From: Natrinema gari JCM 14663
GTDB taxonomy: Archaea > Halobacteriota > Halobacteria > Halobacteriales > Natrialbaceae
Direction: 5' to 3'
DNA length: 64,000 nt
Assembly (NCBI RefSeq): GCF_000337175.1
Contig: NZ_AOIJ01000052.1
Span: forward strand, 1-64,000
How positions within the stretch are numbered: position 1 is the first letter of the stretch; the number at the start of each line of letters is the position of its first letter. The notes beneath the pieces were generated by a model. The model was not told the origin of the DNA. It was given only the letters and a program-made list of their open reading frames with translations, and did no database searches. Of this stretch, positions 24,085-32,881 are shown in pieces. The translations under genes and the position numbers were made by a program.

Positions 24085-25689
24085 TCACTCGAGCGTGTAC
24101 CGATCGAATCGCCGTACTGCCGTCCGATAACAGCCGTATCCGATTCCACCGTCCAGGGAGAGCCACACCAGTACCGACGCGCCCTGCGCGATCGTCGCTG
24201 CCGTGCCGTCGTGCAGAAGTAGCCGTGGGCCGATGAGAGCGCCGACTCCGACCAGCCCGAGCGACAGTACGGTCATCGAGTAAATCACGATCGCCGACAA
24301 ACTGGGCGGGACCACGGTCCGCCGACGGCTGACTCGTATCGCGCCGAACCGGGGAAAGCGCATGCCGACGGCGAGTGCGATTCCGATAGCGGCCGCTCCG
24401 TGAACGCCGATCCAGAGGCCCAGTCCGAGCGCGAGCGGAAGCGCCGATGTCGCGATGCTGACCGCACTTCCCGTCGCGACGAGCAGCGGAACGCCGACGA
24501 TCGCGCTCATCAGTGCGGTTCCCCGCACGAACTGGCTCCCGTCGACCGGTGACGTCACCGTCGCCGGTAACGCCGCTCCGTCGTCACCGAGCGGATTCAG
24601 CGTCAGGCAGCCGCCGACGAACCACGACCCGAGGAGGCCGACGGCGATCGGAAGCAGGGACCGCCCGGCCGTCGATCGTGCCAGATCGACCAGCAACCAC
24701 GCGCCGACGAGCAGCGGGAGGCCGAGGTGTGAGAGGCGCGTCGGGTCGCGTTTCACTCGCCGGAGCGATCGCCACGCGACGTACCGTGTCGGGCGGTCGA
24801 TCCGTCCTCGCAGGCGGGGGAACGGCCGCGATCGCTCGCCTACGGCCGCCGCTCCTTGATCGTTCCCGTTCGCTCCCATCTCGTCGAGCCAGCGTTGCGT
24901 CGCGAACCGCTCGGTCACCGACCCGCCCGCATAGCCGATCGCGACCGTCCCGAGCACCGCACCGAAAGCCCGTGTCTGGCTCGCCGCGATCGGCGTCCCG
25001 ACGACGAAGAGATCGCCGTACCAACTCGTCGGCAACCCCGAGGCGAGTTCCGGGGTCGTGCTCAGTCGTGCCATCACGCTGGCGACGATGAGCGCGCCGA
25101 GGAGGGCCAGCCCACCGGCCACGTACCCCGTCTTCGAGCGGGCGCGGCGACTCCAGACGGCGACCGCGGCACCGACCGCGGAGCCGGCGCAGACGCTGCT
25201 CGTCAGAAAGAGGACGGTGACGAGTGGCACCGTCAGGATCGGAACGGACGTACCGGCCCCGGTGGCGAATCCGACGCCAAGGATCCCGACCGGGAGGACG
25301 ACGAACGCGAGCCCACGCAGGAACTCCGCGGAGAGCACGCCGATCGTCACTGCCCTCGGCCGGACGCTCGTCAGTACCAGCGACGGGGCGTCGATATCGA
25401 TCGTTCGGACCGCCGCTCGCTGGCCGAACACGGCGGTAGTCGACAACCAGAGCAGCGTCACGAGCAGTCCGATCACCGGCGGTAACGACGGATCGGCTCG
25501 AGCAGCGAGTGCGGCCGTTTTGCTCTGGACGACCAGCGCCAGCATCCCGAAATAGAGCGTTCCGAAGAGACCAGCACCGGCGAGTAACGCGAGTCGGACG
25601 CGGTCTCGCTTGAGTGTCCGCCAGTCCCGCACCACGTCGACATACCCGATCCACAGTCCGTGGACGAGAGTCCGATCGTGTCGTGCCAT
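24085..25689 (-). CDS. Large polytopic membrane protein, ABC-permease-like
   Basis: This 534-residue protein has about twelve hydrophobic segments in two sets of six, separated by a charged cytoplasmic stretch (about 255-300: WLDEMGANGNDQGAAAVGER). Each set starts after a basic region (YVDVVRDWRTLKRDRVR; YVAWRSLRRVKRDPTRLSH), as in ABC-2 type exporters in which both half-permeases are fused. No ATPase gene is nearby. It lies 13 bp after the upstream 69-residue gene, so the two form an operon. Near the halocin-like gene it could be part of an export or self-protection system; that is inference. Confidence 0.6.
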   Translation of the reverse strand: MARHDRTLVHGLWIGYVDVVRDWRTLKRDRVRLALLAGAGLFGTLYFGMLALVVQSKTAALAARADPSLPPVIGLLVTLLWLSTTAVFGQRAAVRTIDIDAPSLVLTSVRPRAVTIGVLSAEFLRGLAFVVLPVGILGVGFATGAGTSVPILTVPLVTVLFLTSSVCAGSAVGAAVAVWSRRARSKTGYVAGGLALLGALIVASVMARLSTTPELASGLPTSWYGDLFVVGTPIAASQTRAFGAVLGTVAIGYAGGSVTERFATQRWLDEMGANGNDQGAAAVGERSRPFPRLRGRIDRPTRYVAWRSLRRVKRDPTRLSHLGLPLLVGAWLLVDLARSTAGRSLLPIAVGLLGSWFVGGCLTLNPLGDDGAALPATVTSPVDGSQFVRGTALMSAIVGVPLLVATGSAVSIATSALPLALGLGLWIGVHGAAAIGIALAVGMRFPRFGAIRVSRRRTVVPPSLSAIVIYSMTVLSLGLVGVGALIGPRLLLHDGTAATIAQGASVLVWLSLDGGIGYGCYRTAVRRFDRYTLE

Positions 25690-25702
25690 TCCCCGGGGGC
25701 GA

Positions 25703-25912
25703 CTATGAGCTGCCGTATTTCATTCCGCCGTAGTATATTACCCCCATGAACACACCGGAACCGATCGCTTCGATGAGCGATGGGTCTTCTCCGTTGTAGA
25801 TGTCGAACCCGATTTTGATAGCGAAAACGACGAGCATCGCGATGACTGTGTGACGGAGATAGTTTTCTTTCAATACCCCGTTCAGCCGTCCGAGCATGGA
25901 TGGTTCTGTCAT
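25703..25912 (-). CDS. 69-residue membrane protein
   Basis: The sequence starts MTEPSMLGRLNGVLKENYLR, then a span HTVIAMLVVFAIKIGFDIYN, an acidic turn GEDPSLIEA and a weaker span GSGVFMGVIYYGGMKYGSS. It is the first gene of the operon with the permease-like protein (13-bp gap). I do not recognise a family. Codon use and two well-defined hydrophobic segments support a real gene; membrane attachment or assembly of the permease is a guess. Confidence 0.6.
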   Translation of the reverse strand: MTEPSMLGRLNGVLKENYLRHTVIAMLVVFAIKIGFDIYNGEDPSLIEAIGSGVFMGVIYYGGMKYGSS

Positions 25913-26176
25913 CGTTGTTGGTTCCGCGGTGATCGGTCACTGCTCGCTGAGACCGCTATCGCCCGCCCGAGTTTTCCCTCTAAGTGGGGCTGAATCATGT
26001 CTTGTATCTCATCCTTATGTTTATCCTACCGAAACATATTTTTTGTGGTAATATTGAAGGGTAGCGGACTGAATCTGCCGCTGACCGACGGGCATCCCCT
26101 TCGGGACCAGCCGTTTCCTCTGTCCATTGCCGCCGTTCTCCGCTACAATTTTCACCGGTCCCGTCGTCCGTTCGGC

Positions 26177-26779
26177 ATGGTCAGCACCCGTACGGTCATC
26201 AACGCGGTCATCGGTGCCGTCGTCGGCGTCGCGCTCTCGTTTATCCTCGGCTCGACCATCCTCGGCGGAGCCGTCGCGGGCTTTCTCGAGGGACCCGACG
26301 AACGAGCGGGGACGATCGCGGGTGTACTCGCCGGGGTCGTCATGTTCCTCCCGATCGCGACCGGAGGAGCCCTCGTCTTCGGGTTCCTCGGACTGGGACT
26401 GCTCGGCGGCGCTCCGGGCGGCGGCATCGCCGTCCTCTCGATTGTCGTCATCATCGCCCTCCTGATCGTTCTCGCCTACACCGTCGGGCTCTCCGCTCTC
26501 GGCGGGTATCTCGGGGCCTACCTCGCACGCGAATATCCCGATAAACGACGACGGACGCAGGACACCATCGGCTTCTCGACGGCATCGGAGCACCCGTCGC
26601 GCACTGCCGACATCCCGCCGCCCTCGGACCGAGACGCCGATTCGATGTCGACTCGAGACCGCGATCCCGAGACGATGCGTGGGTTGGACCGGGACGGGCG
26701 GTCGGGTCGAGAACCGTCGGACGGGCCCGACGGGGAGCGCGATCCGGACCGTAACCGAAATCGAGAGCCGGATCGCTGA
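26177..26779 (+). CDS. DUF5518-like membrane protein with mixed-charge tail
   Basis: This 200-residue protein has three Gly/Val/Ile-rich hydrophobic segments (residues 5-40, 50-80, 85-115), with LEGPDERAGTIAGVLAGVVM typical of small haloarchaeal DUF5518 membrane proteins. From about residue 145 the sequence turns into an almost pure Arg/Asp/Glu/Pro tail (for example RDRDPETMRGLDRDGRSGRE). The ATG at 26177 lies about 30 bp after ACAATTTT, a possible TATA box. The tail is unusual for the family and probably disordered. Confidence 0.7.
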   Translation: MVSTRTVINAVIGAVVGVALSFILGSTILGGAVAGFLEGPDERAGTIAGVLAGVVMFLPIATGGALVFGFLGLGLLGGAPGGGIAVLSIVVIIALLIVLAYTVGLSALGGYLGAYLAREYPDKRRRTQDTIGFSTASEHPSRTADIPPPSDRDADSMSTRDRDPETMRGLDRDGRSGREPSDGPDGERDPDRNRNREPDR

Positions 26780-26818
26780 TCGCGACCGTAAGCGACGCCG
26801 GCCGTTCTGGTAGCCGTG

Positions 26819-28126
26819 TCACTCGTATCTGAGCGCATCGATCGGGTCCGTTCGCGCGGCCCGCCAGGCCGGATACAGGCCGGCGAGAATCCCGACGAGA
26901 ATCCCGACGCCGACCGCCAGCGCTACGTACTCGAGGGGGTAGACCAGCGGCAGGTCGATGTACTGCGCACCGAGATAGCCGCCGAGCAGCCCCAGCCCCG
27001 TTCCCAGGATCGCGCCGATGACGCCGAGGATCACCGCCTCGGTGAGAAAGAGCCCGAGCACGTCGCGGTTCTGCGCGCCGACGGCTTTCATGATGCCGAT
27101 CTCCCGGGTTCGCTCGGTGACACTGACGAGCATGATGTTCGCGATGCCGATCGAGCCGACCAGCAGGGAGATGGCCGCGATGCCGACGATGAAGTTCCGA
27201 AGCAGGGCCAACACGTCCTGGAGTTGCTGGAGCAGTTCCGTACTCGTCCGGAACGTGACCTCGAGATCGTCGCCCAGCAACTCGCTTGCATCGGATCGGT
27301 CGCTCTCGAGGTAGGCGCTCGCGCTCTCACGAGCGGCGTCGATATCGGATTGGGCGGCCGAGTCGGCTTCGATAATGATCGCGAGGAAGCGGGCGTCTCC
27401 GATGCCGGTCCCGTTTTCGTCACCGGTTCCGGTCTCGTTCTCGCCACCGCTCCCACCGCCGATTCCCAGTCCGGCCGCCTGCGCCGCGTAGTAGGGGTCC
27501 GTCGGCACGTAGATCCGCGGCGAGGATTCGAAGCCCTCGAACGGACTCTGTCCCTCGCTGGTGTCGGTGATGCCGACCACCTCGAGAGTCGTGCGCTCGC
27601 CGCCGAGGATCGTCACCGTGAGTTCGTCGCCGAGAGTGACGTTCTCCTCGAACTGGTTCGCCGCCGCGGGGTTGACCACCGCCTCGCGTTCCCCTCGCTC
27701 GAATTGCCTGCCCTCGGCTAGCCTGCTCTCGCGGATATACGACGGCCCCGTGGCGATCAATCCGTTCCCCTGTGCGACCGTCTCGTTGCCGTTCGAGATC
27801 GCCTGCGTTTGAATCGTCGCGTAGCCGTAGGCCGCCGCCACGTCCGGTTGCGCCGCGACCGACTCGAGGTCGTCCGGGGTGAATACGGGTTGGGCTCCCG
27901 CCAAGGGGCCGCCCTCGATGTCGGGATCGGCGGCCCAGCCGTAGACGTTGCGCCGGTCGTCCGGGCTGATGTCGCCGATAATGCCCGCCTGGAGGCTGGC
28001 ACCCAGCGTGACGAACGCGATCACCGCCGCGATGCCGATCACGATCCCCAGCGTCGTCAGCGCCGACCGGAGTTTGTGGCCGCGAATGGAGCGCCAGGAC
28101 AGGCGCAGGCTCTCGAGCGGGTTCAT
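26819..28126 (-). CDS. MacB-type ABC transporter permease
   Basis: This 435-residue permease has the MacB/FtsX architecture: a first span after LRLSWRSIRGHKLRSALTTL, a large extracytoplasmic domain (about 50-305), and three spans at the C-terminus around FIVGIAAISLLVGSIGIANI, then MKAVGAQNRDVLGLFLTEAV and YPAWRAARTDPIDALRYE, all family signatures. It overlaps the ATPase stop by 4 bp. Such pairs export peptides, lipids or lipoproteins, or transmit mechanical signals; the partner is unknown. The Gly/Glu/Asn-rich loop near 225-240 is a local low-complexity insert. Confidence 0.87.
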   Translation of the reverse strand: MNPLESLRLSWRSIRGHKLRSALTTLGIVIGIAAVIAFVTLGASLQAGIIGDISPDDRRNVYGWAADPDIEGGPLAGAQPVFTPDDLESVAAQPDVAAAYGYATIQTQAISNGNETVAQGNGLIATGPSYIRESRLAEGRQFERGEREAVVNPAAANQFEENVTLGDELTVTILGGERTTLEVVGITDTSEGQSPFEGFESSPRIYVPTDPYYAAQAAGLGIGGGSGGENETGTGDENGTGIGDARFLAIIIEADSAAQSDIDAARESASAYLESDRSDASELLGDDLEVTFRTSTELLQQLQDVLALLRNFIVGIAAISLLVGSIGIANIMLVSVTERTREIGIMKAVGAQNRDVLGLFLTEAVILGVIGAILGTGLGLLGGYLGAQYIDLPLVYPLEYVALAVGVGILVGILAGLYPAWRAARTDPIDALRYE

Positions 28127-28929
28127 TCGGAATCGGCCTCTCGATGTCTCGACGGCGACCCAGTCTCGGAATCCGCGTCCGCGTCGGATGCCGGCTCCGT
28201 CCCGCGTCCCGGGTCCGCTGCTGACCCACTCGCATCGTCGCCCTCGAGGTCCTCGATCCGCTCGATTTTCCCATCGAGGAGGTGGACGATGCGGTCGGCG
28301 CGGTCGGCGACGTGTCGCTCGTGGGTGACGACGAGCATCGTCGTCCCGGCCGCGTGAAACTCGTCGAAGAGATCCAGAATGTCCGCTTCGGTGTCGGTAT
28401 CGAGGTTCCCCGACGGTTCGTCGGCCAGCACGATCGCCGGGTCGTTGACCAGTGCTCGCGCGAGCGCGACCCGCTGTCGTTGGCCCCCTGATAGTTCGTT
28501 CGGCAGGTGATCCGCGCGGTCGCCGAGACCCACCCGCTCGAGCAGGTCCCGCGCCCGCTCCCGGCGTTCGGCCCGATCGATGCCCTGGAACAACTGCGGC
28601 AGGGCCACGTTCTCGAGGGCGTTCAGCCGCGGCATCAGGTTGAACGTCTGGAAGACGAACCCCACCTCCGTCCCCCGGAGCCGCGTCCGTTCGCGGTCCC
28701 CGAGCGCGCCGACCGGCCGGCCGCCGACAACGACCTCGCCCGCTGTCGGCGTATCAAGACAGCCCACGAGGTTCATCAGGGTCGACTTGCCGGAACCGCT
28801 CGGTCCCATGATCGCGGTGTACGATCCCCGCGGCACCGCGAGAGAGACGCCGTCGAGCGCGTGAACGGGTTCGCCGATCCGATAGGTCTTGCGGACGTTC
28901 TCGAGGGCTACTGCCGTCTCCCGTGCCAT
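28123..28929 (-). CDS. MacB/LolD-type ABC transporter ATPase
   Basis: This 268-residue ATPase has Walker A GPSGSGKS, Q-loop VFQTFNLMPRLN, signature ELSGGQRQRVALARAL, Walker B VLADEPSGNLDT and switch VTHERHVAD, exactly the LolD/MacB set. The last 40 residues are a Ser/Asp/Glu-rich tail, probably disordered. Its stop overlaps the permease start by 4 bp, so the two are made together as an ATPase-permease pair. Confidence 0.9.
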   Translation of the reverse strand: MARETAVALENVRKTYRIGEPVHALDGVSLAVPRGSYTAIMGPSGSGKSTLMNLVGCLDTPTAGEVVVGGRPVGALGDRERTRLRGTEVGFVFQTFNLMPRLNALENVALPQLFQGIDRAERRERARDLLERVGLGDRADHLPNELSGGQRQRVALARALVNDPAIVLADEPSGNLDTDTEADILDLFDEFHAAGTTMLVVTHERHVADRADRIVHLLDGKIERIEDLEGDDASGSAADPGRGTEPASDADADSETGSPSRHREADSE

Positions 28930-29029
28930 GCAGGATCGTCCACGGACGGTTCAAAAAAAGTTCGGCGCAACAGCGTGGTCCGCAAACGACGCGGGTCCGC
29001 GGTCGTCCGGTCGTCGGTCCGATCGGCGG

Positions 29030-29344
29030 CTACCAGTCGCCCCCGGCGGCTCCTCCTTCCTGCATCGGTTCCGTTCCCGTCTCGTCGCCCCGGACAATGA
29101 CATACGCGACCAGGACGAGGATGCCGATCGGAAACAGGAAGAACAGCGTCGCCGCGACGCCGATTCCCCACTGGAGTTCGTTGTTCTCGCGCTTCGAGGC
29201 GTCTTTGTACACCCAGTAGCCGGCACTGCCCGCGATCAGCACGGTGAGGATGACCCCGAGTATCATCCCGACGAGGACCGCCGTTGAATCGACGTTGGCG
29301 GCTTCGCCGCCGACCTGCAGCGGAAGGAGGGCGAGTCGCAACAT
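29030..29344 (-). CDS. Two- or three-span small membrane protein
   Basis: This 104-residue protein has spans at about 19-40 (VLVGMILGVILTVLIAGSAG) and 60-85 (IGVAATLFFLFPIGILVLVA), with a charged loop WVYKDASKRENNELQW between them. The loop plus spans recalls PLDc_N-type or SHOCT-associated small proteins, without certainty. The end is Gly/Glu-rich and acidic. It is separated by 100 bp from the ATPase gene on the same strand, so it could belong to that operon. Confidence 0.6.
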   Translation of the reverse strand: MLRLALLPLQVGGEAANVDSTAVLVGMILGVILTVLIAGSAGYWVYKDASKRENNELQWGIGVAATLFFLFPIGILVLVAYVIVRGDETGTEPMQEGGAAGGDW

Positions 29345-29702
29345 CACACCACCTCGCTCGATCCGCTCATCGATCGACCGTCGGAGTTCCCGTGCCGATC
29401 GATACCGCTCCGATCAGTCGTATACGACGTGAGTGCTCTCATATACAAGCGATGATACTCGAATAGGTCATATATTCCTTTCCCGGATTTTCTGTCAGTG
29501 ATATATTTAGAGCGGCACGAAACGGCGACGCTACCCGGCCGATACCGACACCCGTCTCTCCGTTCAACGACCGCCGACGGACAGCGCTACCGCCGGTTCG
29601 CTCGTCCACTCGGCAATCGATTGCTATACCGTCCTCAGAAACGTGATATATCGTCACAAGCAAAGGATTTATATCTAAATCTCAATAACTTAGATAATTA
29701 AC
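29345..29702. other. Regulatory intergenic region upstream of ABC-2 exporter
   Basis: No gene is visible. The right half is AT-rich. GTGATATAT occurs at 29498-29506 and again at 29643-29651, the latter inside the inverted repeat GTGATATATCGTCAC (GTGA...TCAC). TTTATAT (29669-29675) is a good TATA box about 30 bp before the GTG start at 29703. The repeated element next to the promoter is a plausible repressor site. Confidence 0.55.
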
Positions 29703-30641
29703 GTGAGCGCGATCGATATCTCCGGCGTGACGAAACGATACGGCACCGAACTGGCACTCGACGGACTAGACCTCACCGTCGAGAGCGGAGAGATATACGG
29801 CTTTCTCGGCCCCAACGGCGCGGGCAAGTCCACGACGATCAACCTCGTGCTCGATTTCATCCGTCCGACTCGCGGCGACGTCCGCGTCTTCGATCTGGAC
29901 GTGCGATCGGATAGCCTCGAGATCCGCAACCGGACTGGCATCCTTCCGGAGGGGGCCACGCTGTACGACCGCCTGACCGGTCGCCAGCACGTCGAGTTCG
30001 CCATCGAATCGAAAGCGGCCGACGACGATCCCGACGAACTCCTCGAGCGGGTCGGAATCGCCGACGCCGCCGCGAAGAAAGCCGGCGGCTACTCGAAAGG
30101 GATGGCCCAACGGCTCATGCTCGCGACGGCCCTCGTCGGCGAGCCCGATCTGTTGATCCTCGACGAGCCCTCGACCGGCCTCGACCCCAACGGGGCCCGC
30201 GAGATGCGGGAAATCATCCGTGAGGAGAACGCCCGCGGTGCGACCATCTTCTTTTCCTCGCACGTCCTCGGACAGGTCGAGGCAGTCTGTGACCGCGTCG
30301 GCATTCTCCGTGATGGCCACCTGATCGCCGAGGACACCATCGACGGCCTCCGTGACTCGATGCCGACCCAGACCCGACTTCGCGTGACGCTCGACCGCAT
30401 CCCCGACGATTCCGCGAGCGCGCTCGAGGCGATCGACTCCATCGACGGCGTGTCGTCTGTCGAGCCCGAGGGCCGGACCCTCGTCGTCGCCTGCGAGGAC
30501 CGCGCGAAGACGACCGTACTGCGGCGGATCGAGGACTACGGCGTCTCAGTCGAGGACTTCGAAACCGACGAATCCTCGCTCGAGGACCTGTTCGTGGCCT
30601 ACACGTCGGACTCGGCCGGCAGTGCGGGGGTGATACAATGA
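29703..30641 (+). CDS. ABC-2 type exporter ATPase
   Basis: This 312-residue ATPase has Walker A GPNGAGKST (36-44), a Q-loop region GILPEGATLYDRLTGRQHVE, signature YSKGMAQRLML (a variant of LSGGQ), Walker B LLILDEPSTGLDP and the H-loop FSSHVLGQVE. The C-terminal 90 residues form the accessory domain common in CcmA/NosF/drug-resistance ATPases. The GTG start is 30 bp after TTTATAT, fitting a leaderless mRNA. Its stop overlaps the permease start by 4 bp. The cargo is unknown. Confidence 0.88.
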   Translation: MSAIDISGVTKRYGTELALDGLDLTVESGEIYGFLGPNGAGKSTTINLVLDFIRPTRGDVRVFDLDVRSDSLEIRNRTGILPEGATLYDRLTGRQHVEFAIESKAADDDPDELLERVGIADAAAKKAGGYSKGMAQRLMLATALVGEPDLLILDEPSTGLDPNGAREMREIIREENARGATIFFSSHVLGQVEAVCDRVGILRDGHLIAEDTIDGLRDSMPTQTRLRVTLDRIPDDSASALEAIDSIDGVSSVEPEGRTLVVACEDRAKTTVLRRIEDYGVSVEDFETDESSLEDLFVAYTSDSAGSAGVIQ

Positions 30642-31480
30642 GTGCGATCACCGTCGCGAAGAAGGACTTCCGGGATGCGATTCGATCACGCGTGCTGATC
30701 GGGTTGACCGTCCTGTTCGCCCTGTTTACCGTCGGCGGCGCGGCCCTCGCATCGTGGGTTTCGGGACTGTTCGACGACGCCAGTGCCCAGTCGACGATCG
30801 AACTGGTCCTCACTCTCCAGGCACCCGCCGGGTTTCTCGTCCCTATCATCGCCCTGATCGTCGGGTACGGCGCGATCGCCGGCGAGCGAGAGAGCGGCAG
30901 CCTGAAGTTCCTGCTCGGGCTCCCACACCGCCGTCGCGATATCCTTCTCGGGAAGGTGCTCGGCCGGACCGGTGTCGTGGCCGTTTCGATCTTCGTGGGC
31001 TTTACCATCGGCCTGCTCGGCCTCTTCGCGTTCGTCGGATCGGTTTCGCTCACCGATTACGTCGCGTTCACCGCCGTGACGATACTGTTCGGACTCGTCT
31101 ACGTCGCCATCGGTGTCGGGTTCTCCGCGATGACGCGGTCGACGACCAGAGCGGCGGTCGGTGCGCTCAGCGTCGTGATACTGTTTAAAGTCGTCTGGGG
31201 GATCGTCGGCATGATCCTCCTCTCTGTGATCGAGGGGATGTCCTTGGTGGAGTCACCGCCTGATTGGTACCTCGTCTACAACGCGGTGACACCGGACGCC
31301 GCCTACGGCTCCGCGATCGGTGCCGTCCTGAACCGAACCGGTCCCACGGTGGCCAGTGCATACGACATCTCGACGGTACCGCTCGTCGCCGAGCCCTGGT
31401 TCGGATTCGTTATCCTCGCGATCTGGGCCGCCATCCCGATCGGGCTCGGCCTCTGGCGGTTCGACCGCGTCGACCTCTGA
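30638..31480 (+). CDS. ABC-2 type exporter permease
   Basis: This 280-residue permease has six hydrophobic segments: one after the amphipathic KKDFRDAIRSRVLIGLTVLF, then QAPAGFLVPIIALIVGYGAI followed by GERESGSLKFLLGLPHRRRD, the conserved cytoplasmic coupling stretch of NosY/ABC-2 permeases, and four more. It pairs with the ATPase just upstream (ATGA overlap). Drug, polysaccharide or copper-related export are possible for this family; the sequence does not decide. Confidence 0.85.
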   Translation: MSAITVAKKDFRDAIRSRVLIGLTVLFALFTVGGAALASWVSGLFDDASAQSTIELVLTLQAPAGFLVPIIALIVGYGAIAGERESGSLKFLLGLPHRRRDILLGKVLGRTGVVAVSIFVGFTIGLLGLFAFVGSVSLTDYVAFTAVTILFGLVYVAIGVGFSAMTRSTTRAAVGALSVVILFKVVWGIVGMILLSVIEGMSLVESPPDWYLVYNAVTPDAAYGSAIGAVLNRTGPTVASAYDISTVPLVAEPWFGFVILAIWAAIPIGLGLWRFDRVDL

Positions 31481-31567
31481 TACGGGCGGCCGTAGCTGTC
31501 ATCCGGTGGCACTACGGGCCGGGGTGGAGGTGTAACGTTTTTCTCGCCGCCGCTCGCTTGCACACCC

Positions 31568-32275
31568 ATGAAGACGGACGGCGGTTCCGACGCGGCGAAA
31601 CGGCGTGCCGGTGAACGGGCGGCCGAGGAGATCGAGAACGGATTCGTGGTCGGACTCGGCACCGGGTCGACGACCGCCCACGCCATCCGAGCGATCGGGC
31701 GGGCGATCGACGACGGCCTCGACATCCGAGGGATCCCGACCTCGTTTCAGGCCCGGCAACTGGCGCTGGCAGTCGGGATCCCCCTGACCAGTCTCGACAC
31801 CGTCGACGGCATCGACCTCGCGATCGACGGTGCCGATCGGGTCGTCGACGCGCCCGACGCCACCGCTCACGGCGCGCTCATCAAGGGCGGCGGCGCGGCC
31901 CATGCGCGCGAGAAACTCGTCGATACGGCCGCGGACCGGTTCGTCGTCGTCGCCGACCCCTCGAAGCTGACCGACCGACTCGAGCGCTCGGTTCCCGTCG
32001 AAGTGCTCCCCGACGCACACACCGTCGTCGCGGATCGCCTCGCCGAACTGGGCGGCGAGGCGACCCTCAGAGCGGCCGAGCAAAAGGACGGGCCGGTCGT
32101 GACCGACAACGGCAATCTGGTGCTGGACTGCGAGTTCGGACCGATCGACGACCCTGACGGACTGGCGACGCGGCTCTCAGGGCTCCCGGGTGTCGTCGAA
32201 CACGGCCTGTTCGTCGGGGTGGCCGACGCGACCTACGTCGGCACCGACGACGGCGTCGACGTCCGTCGGTACTGA
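31568..32275 (+). CDS. rpiA: Ribose-5-phosphate isomerase A
   Basis: This 235-residue enzyme interconverts ribose 5-phosphate and ribulose 5-phosphate. It contains GLGTGSTTAHAI, the phosphate loop; DLAIDGADRVVDA with the catalytic acids; and LIKGGGAAHAREK with the catalytic Lys/Glu region. Later VEVLPDAHTVVADRL and VTDNGNLVLDCEFG are family conserved. Length is normal. In archaea it supplies ribose for nucleotides from the ribulose-monophosphate or similar route. It is monocistronic here. Confidence 0.93.
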   Translation: MKTDGGSDAAKRRAGERAAEEIENGFVVGLGTGSTTAHAIRAIGRAIDDGLDIRGIPTSFQARQLALAVGIPLTSLDTVDGIDLAIDGADRVVDAPDATAHGALIKGGGAAHAREKLVDTAADRFVVVADPSKLTDRLERSVPVEVLPDAHTVVADRLAELGGEATLRAAEQKDGPVVTDNGNLVLDCEFGPIDDPDGLATRLSGLPGVVEHGLFVGVADATYVGTDDGVDVRRY

Positions 32276-32294
32276 GTCGCTCGCCGCACGTCCG

Positions 32295-32747
32295 TCATCC
32301 CGAGCAAAGCCGTCGACAGCGCGAGCACCGATCCGCGTCGTTGCGGTCCTCGTCGGTCGGTTCCGTCCCCGTCCGCCGCGAGAGCAGGGTCACGGTCAGA
32401 TAGAGCACACCCAGCAGCCGCGCTGCGGGGACTACCCACGGCTGTACCTCGAGCCGGTCCGTATCGGCGTAGACCAGGTGCTGGCTGAGCTCGATGATCG
32501 GTCGGGGAACGAGGACGAGCGTCAGGCCCGCGACCCCGAGCAGCGCGGAGACGAGCGTCGATCCCTGGCGACCATGGACGAGCACCCAGACGAAGACGAG
32601 CCCCTCGAGCCGCGCCCCCGTCAGTGCCAACGGTCGTCGCTCGGCCGCGCCGGGATTTCGCAGCCCGATCCGTTCGCACAGCCGGATGATCGGCTCCGGT
32701 TTGAGGATCTCGACGACCCCGAAGCCGATTAAGAGTTCGCGCAACAT
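32295..32747 (-). CDS. Small membrane protein, function not recognised
   Basis: This 150-residue protein opens [20 protein letters not shown] and has hydrophobic stretches at about 45-60, 65-85 and 105-125, with an Arg-rich C-terminus holding three cysteines ([10 protein letters not shown]). It is convergent with rpiA, with 19 bp between stops. It lacks a recognisable domain; haloarchaeal proteins of this size with this first helix are common near lipid or transport genes, but I cannot name the family. Confidence 0.6.
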   Translation of the reverse strand: MLRELLIGFGVVEILKPEPIIRLCERIGLRNPGAAERRPLALTGARLEGLVFVWVLVHGRQGSTLVSALLGVAGLTLVLVPRPIIELSQHLVYADTDRLEVQPWVVPAARLLGVLYLTVTLLSRRTGTEPTDEDRNDADRCSRCRRLCSG

Positions 32748-32881
32748 GTGTCACGTCTCCCACGGCGCGGGGCAAAAACCTCGAGCCGGCGGCCGGCAGA
32801 TTGGCGGTCGTGGTGTCGATCAAAACGCGGAATAGACAGCTTTTCAACACCGACACGCGACTTTTCGGAGGAGACGGTTCA

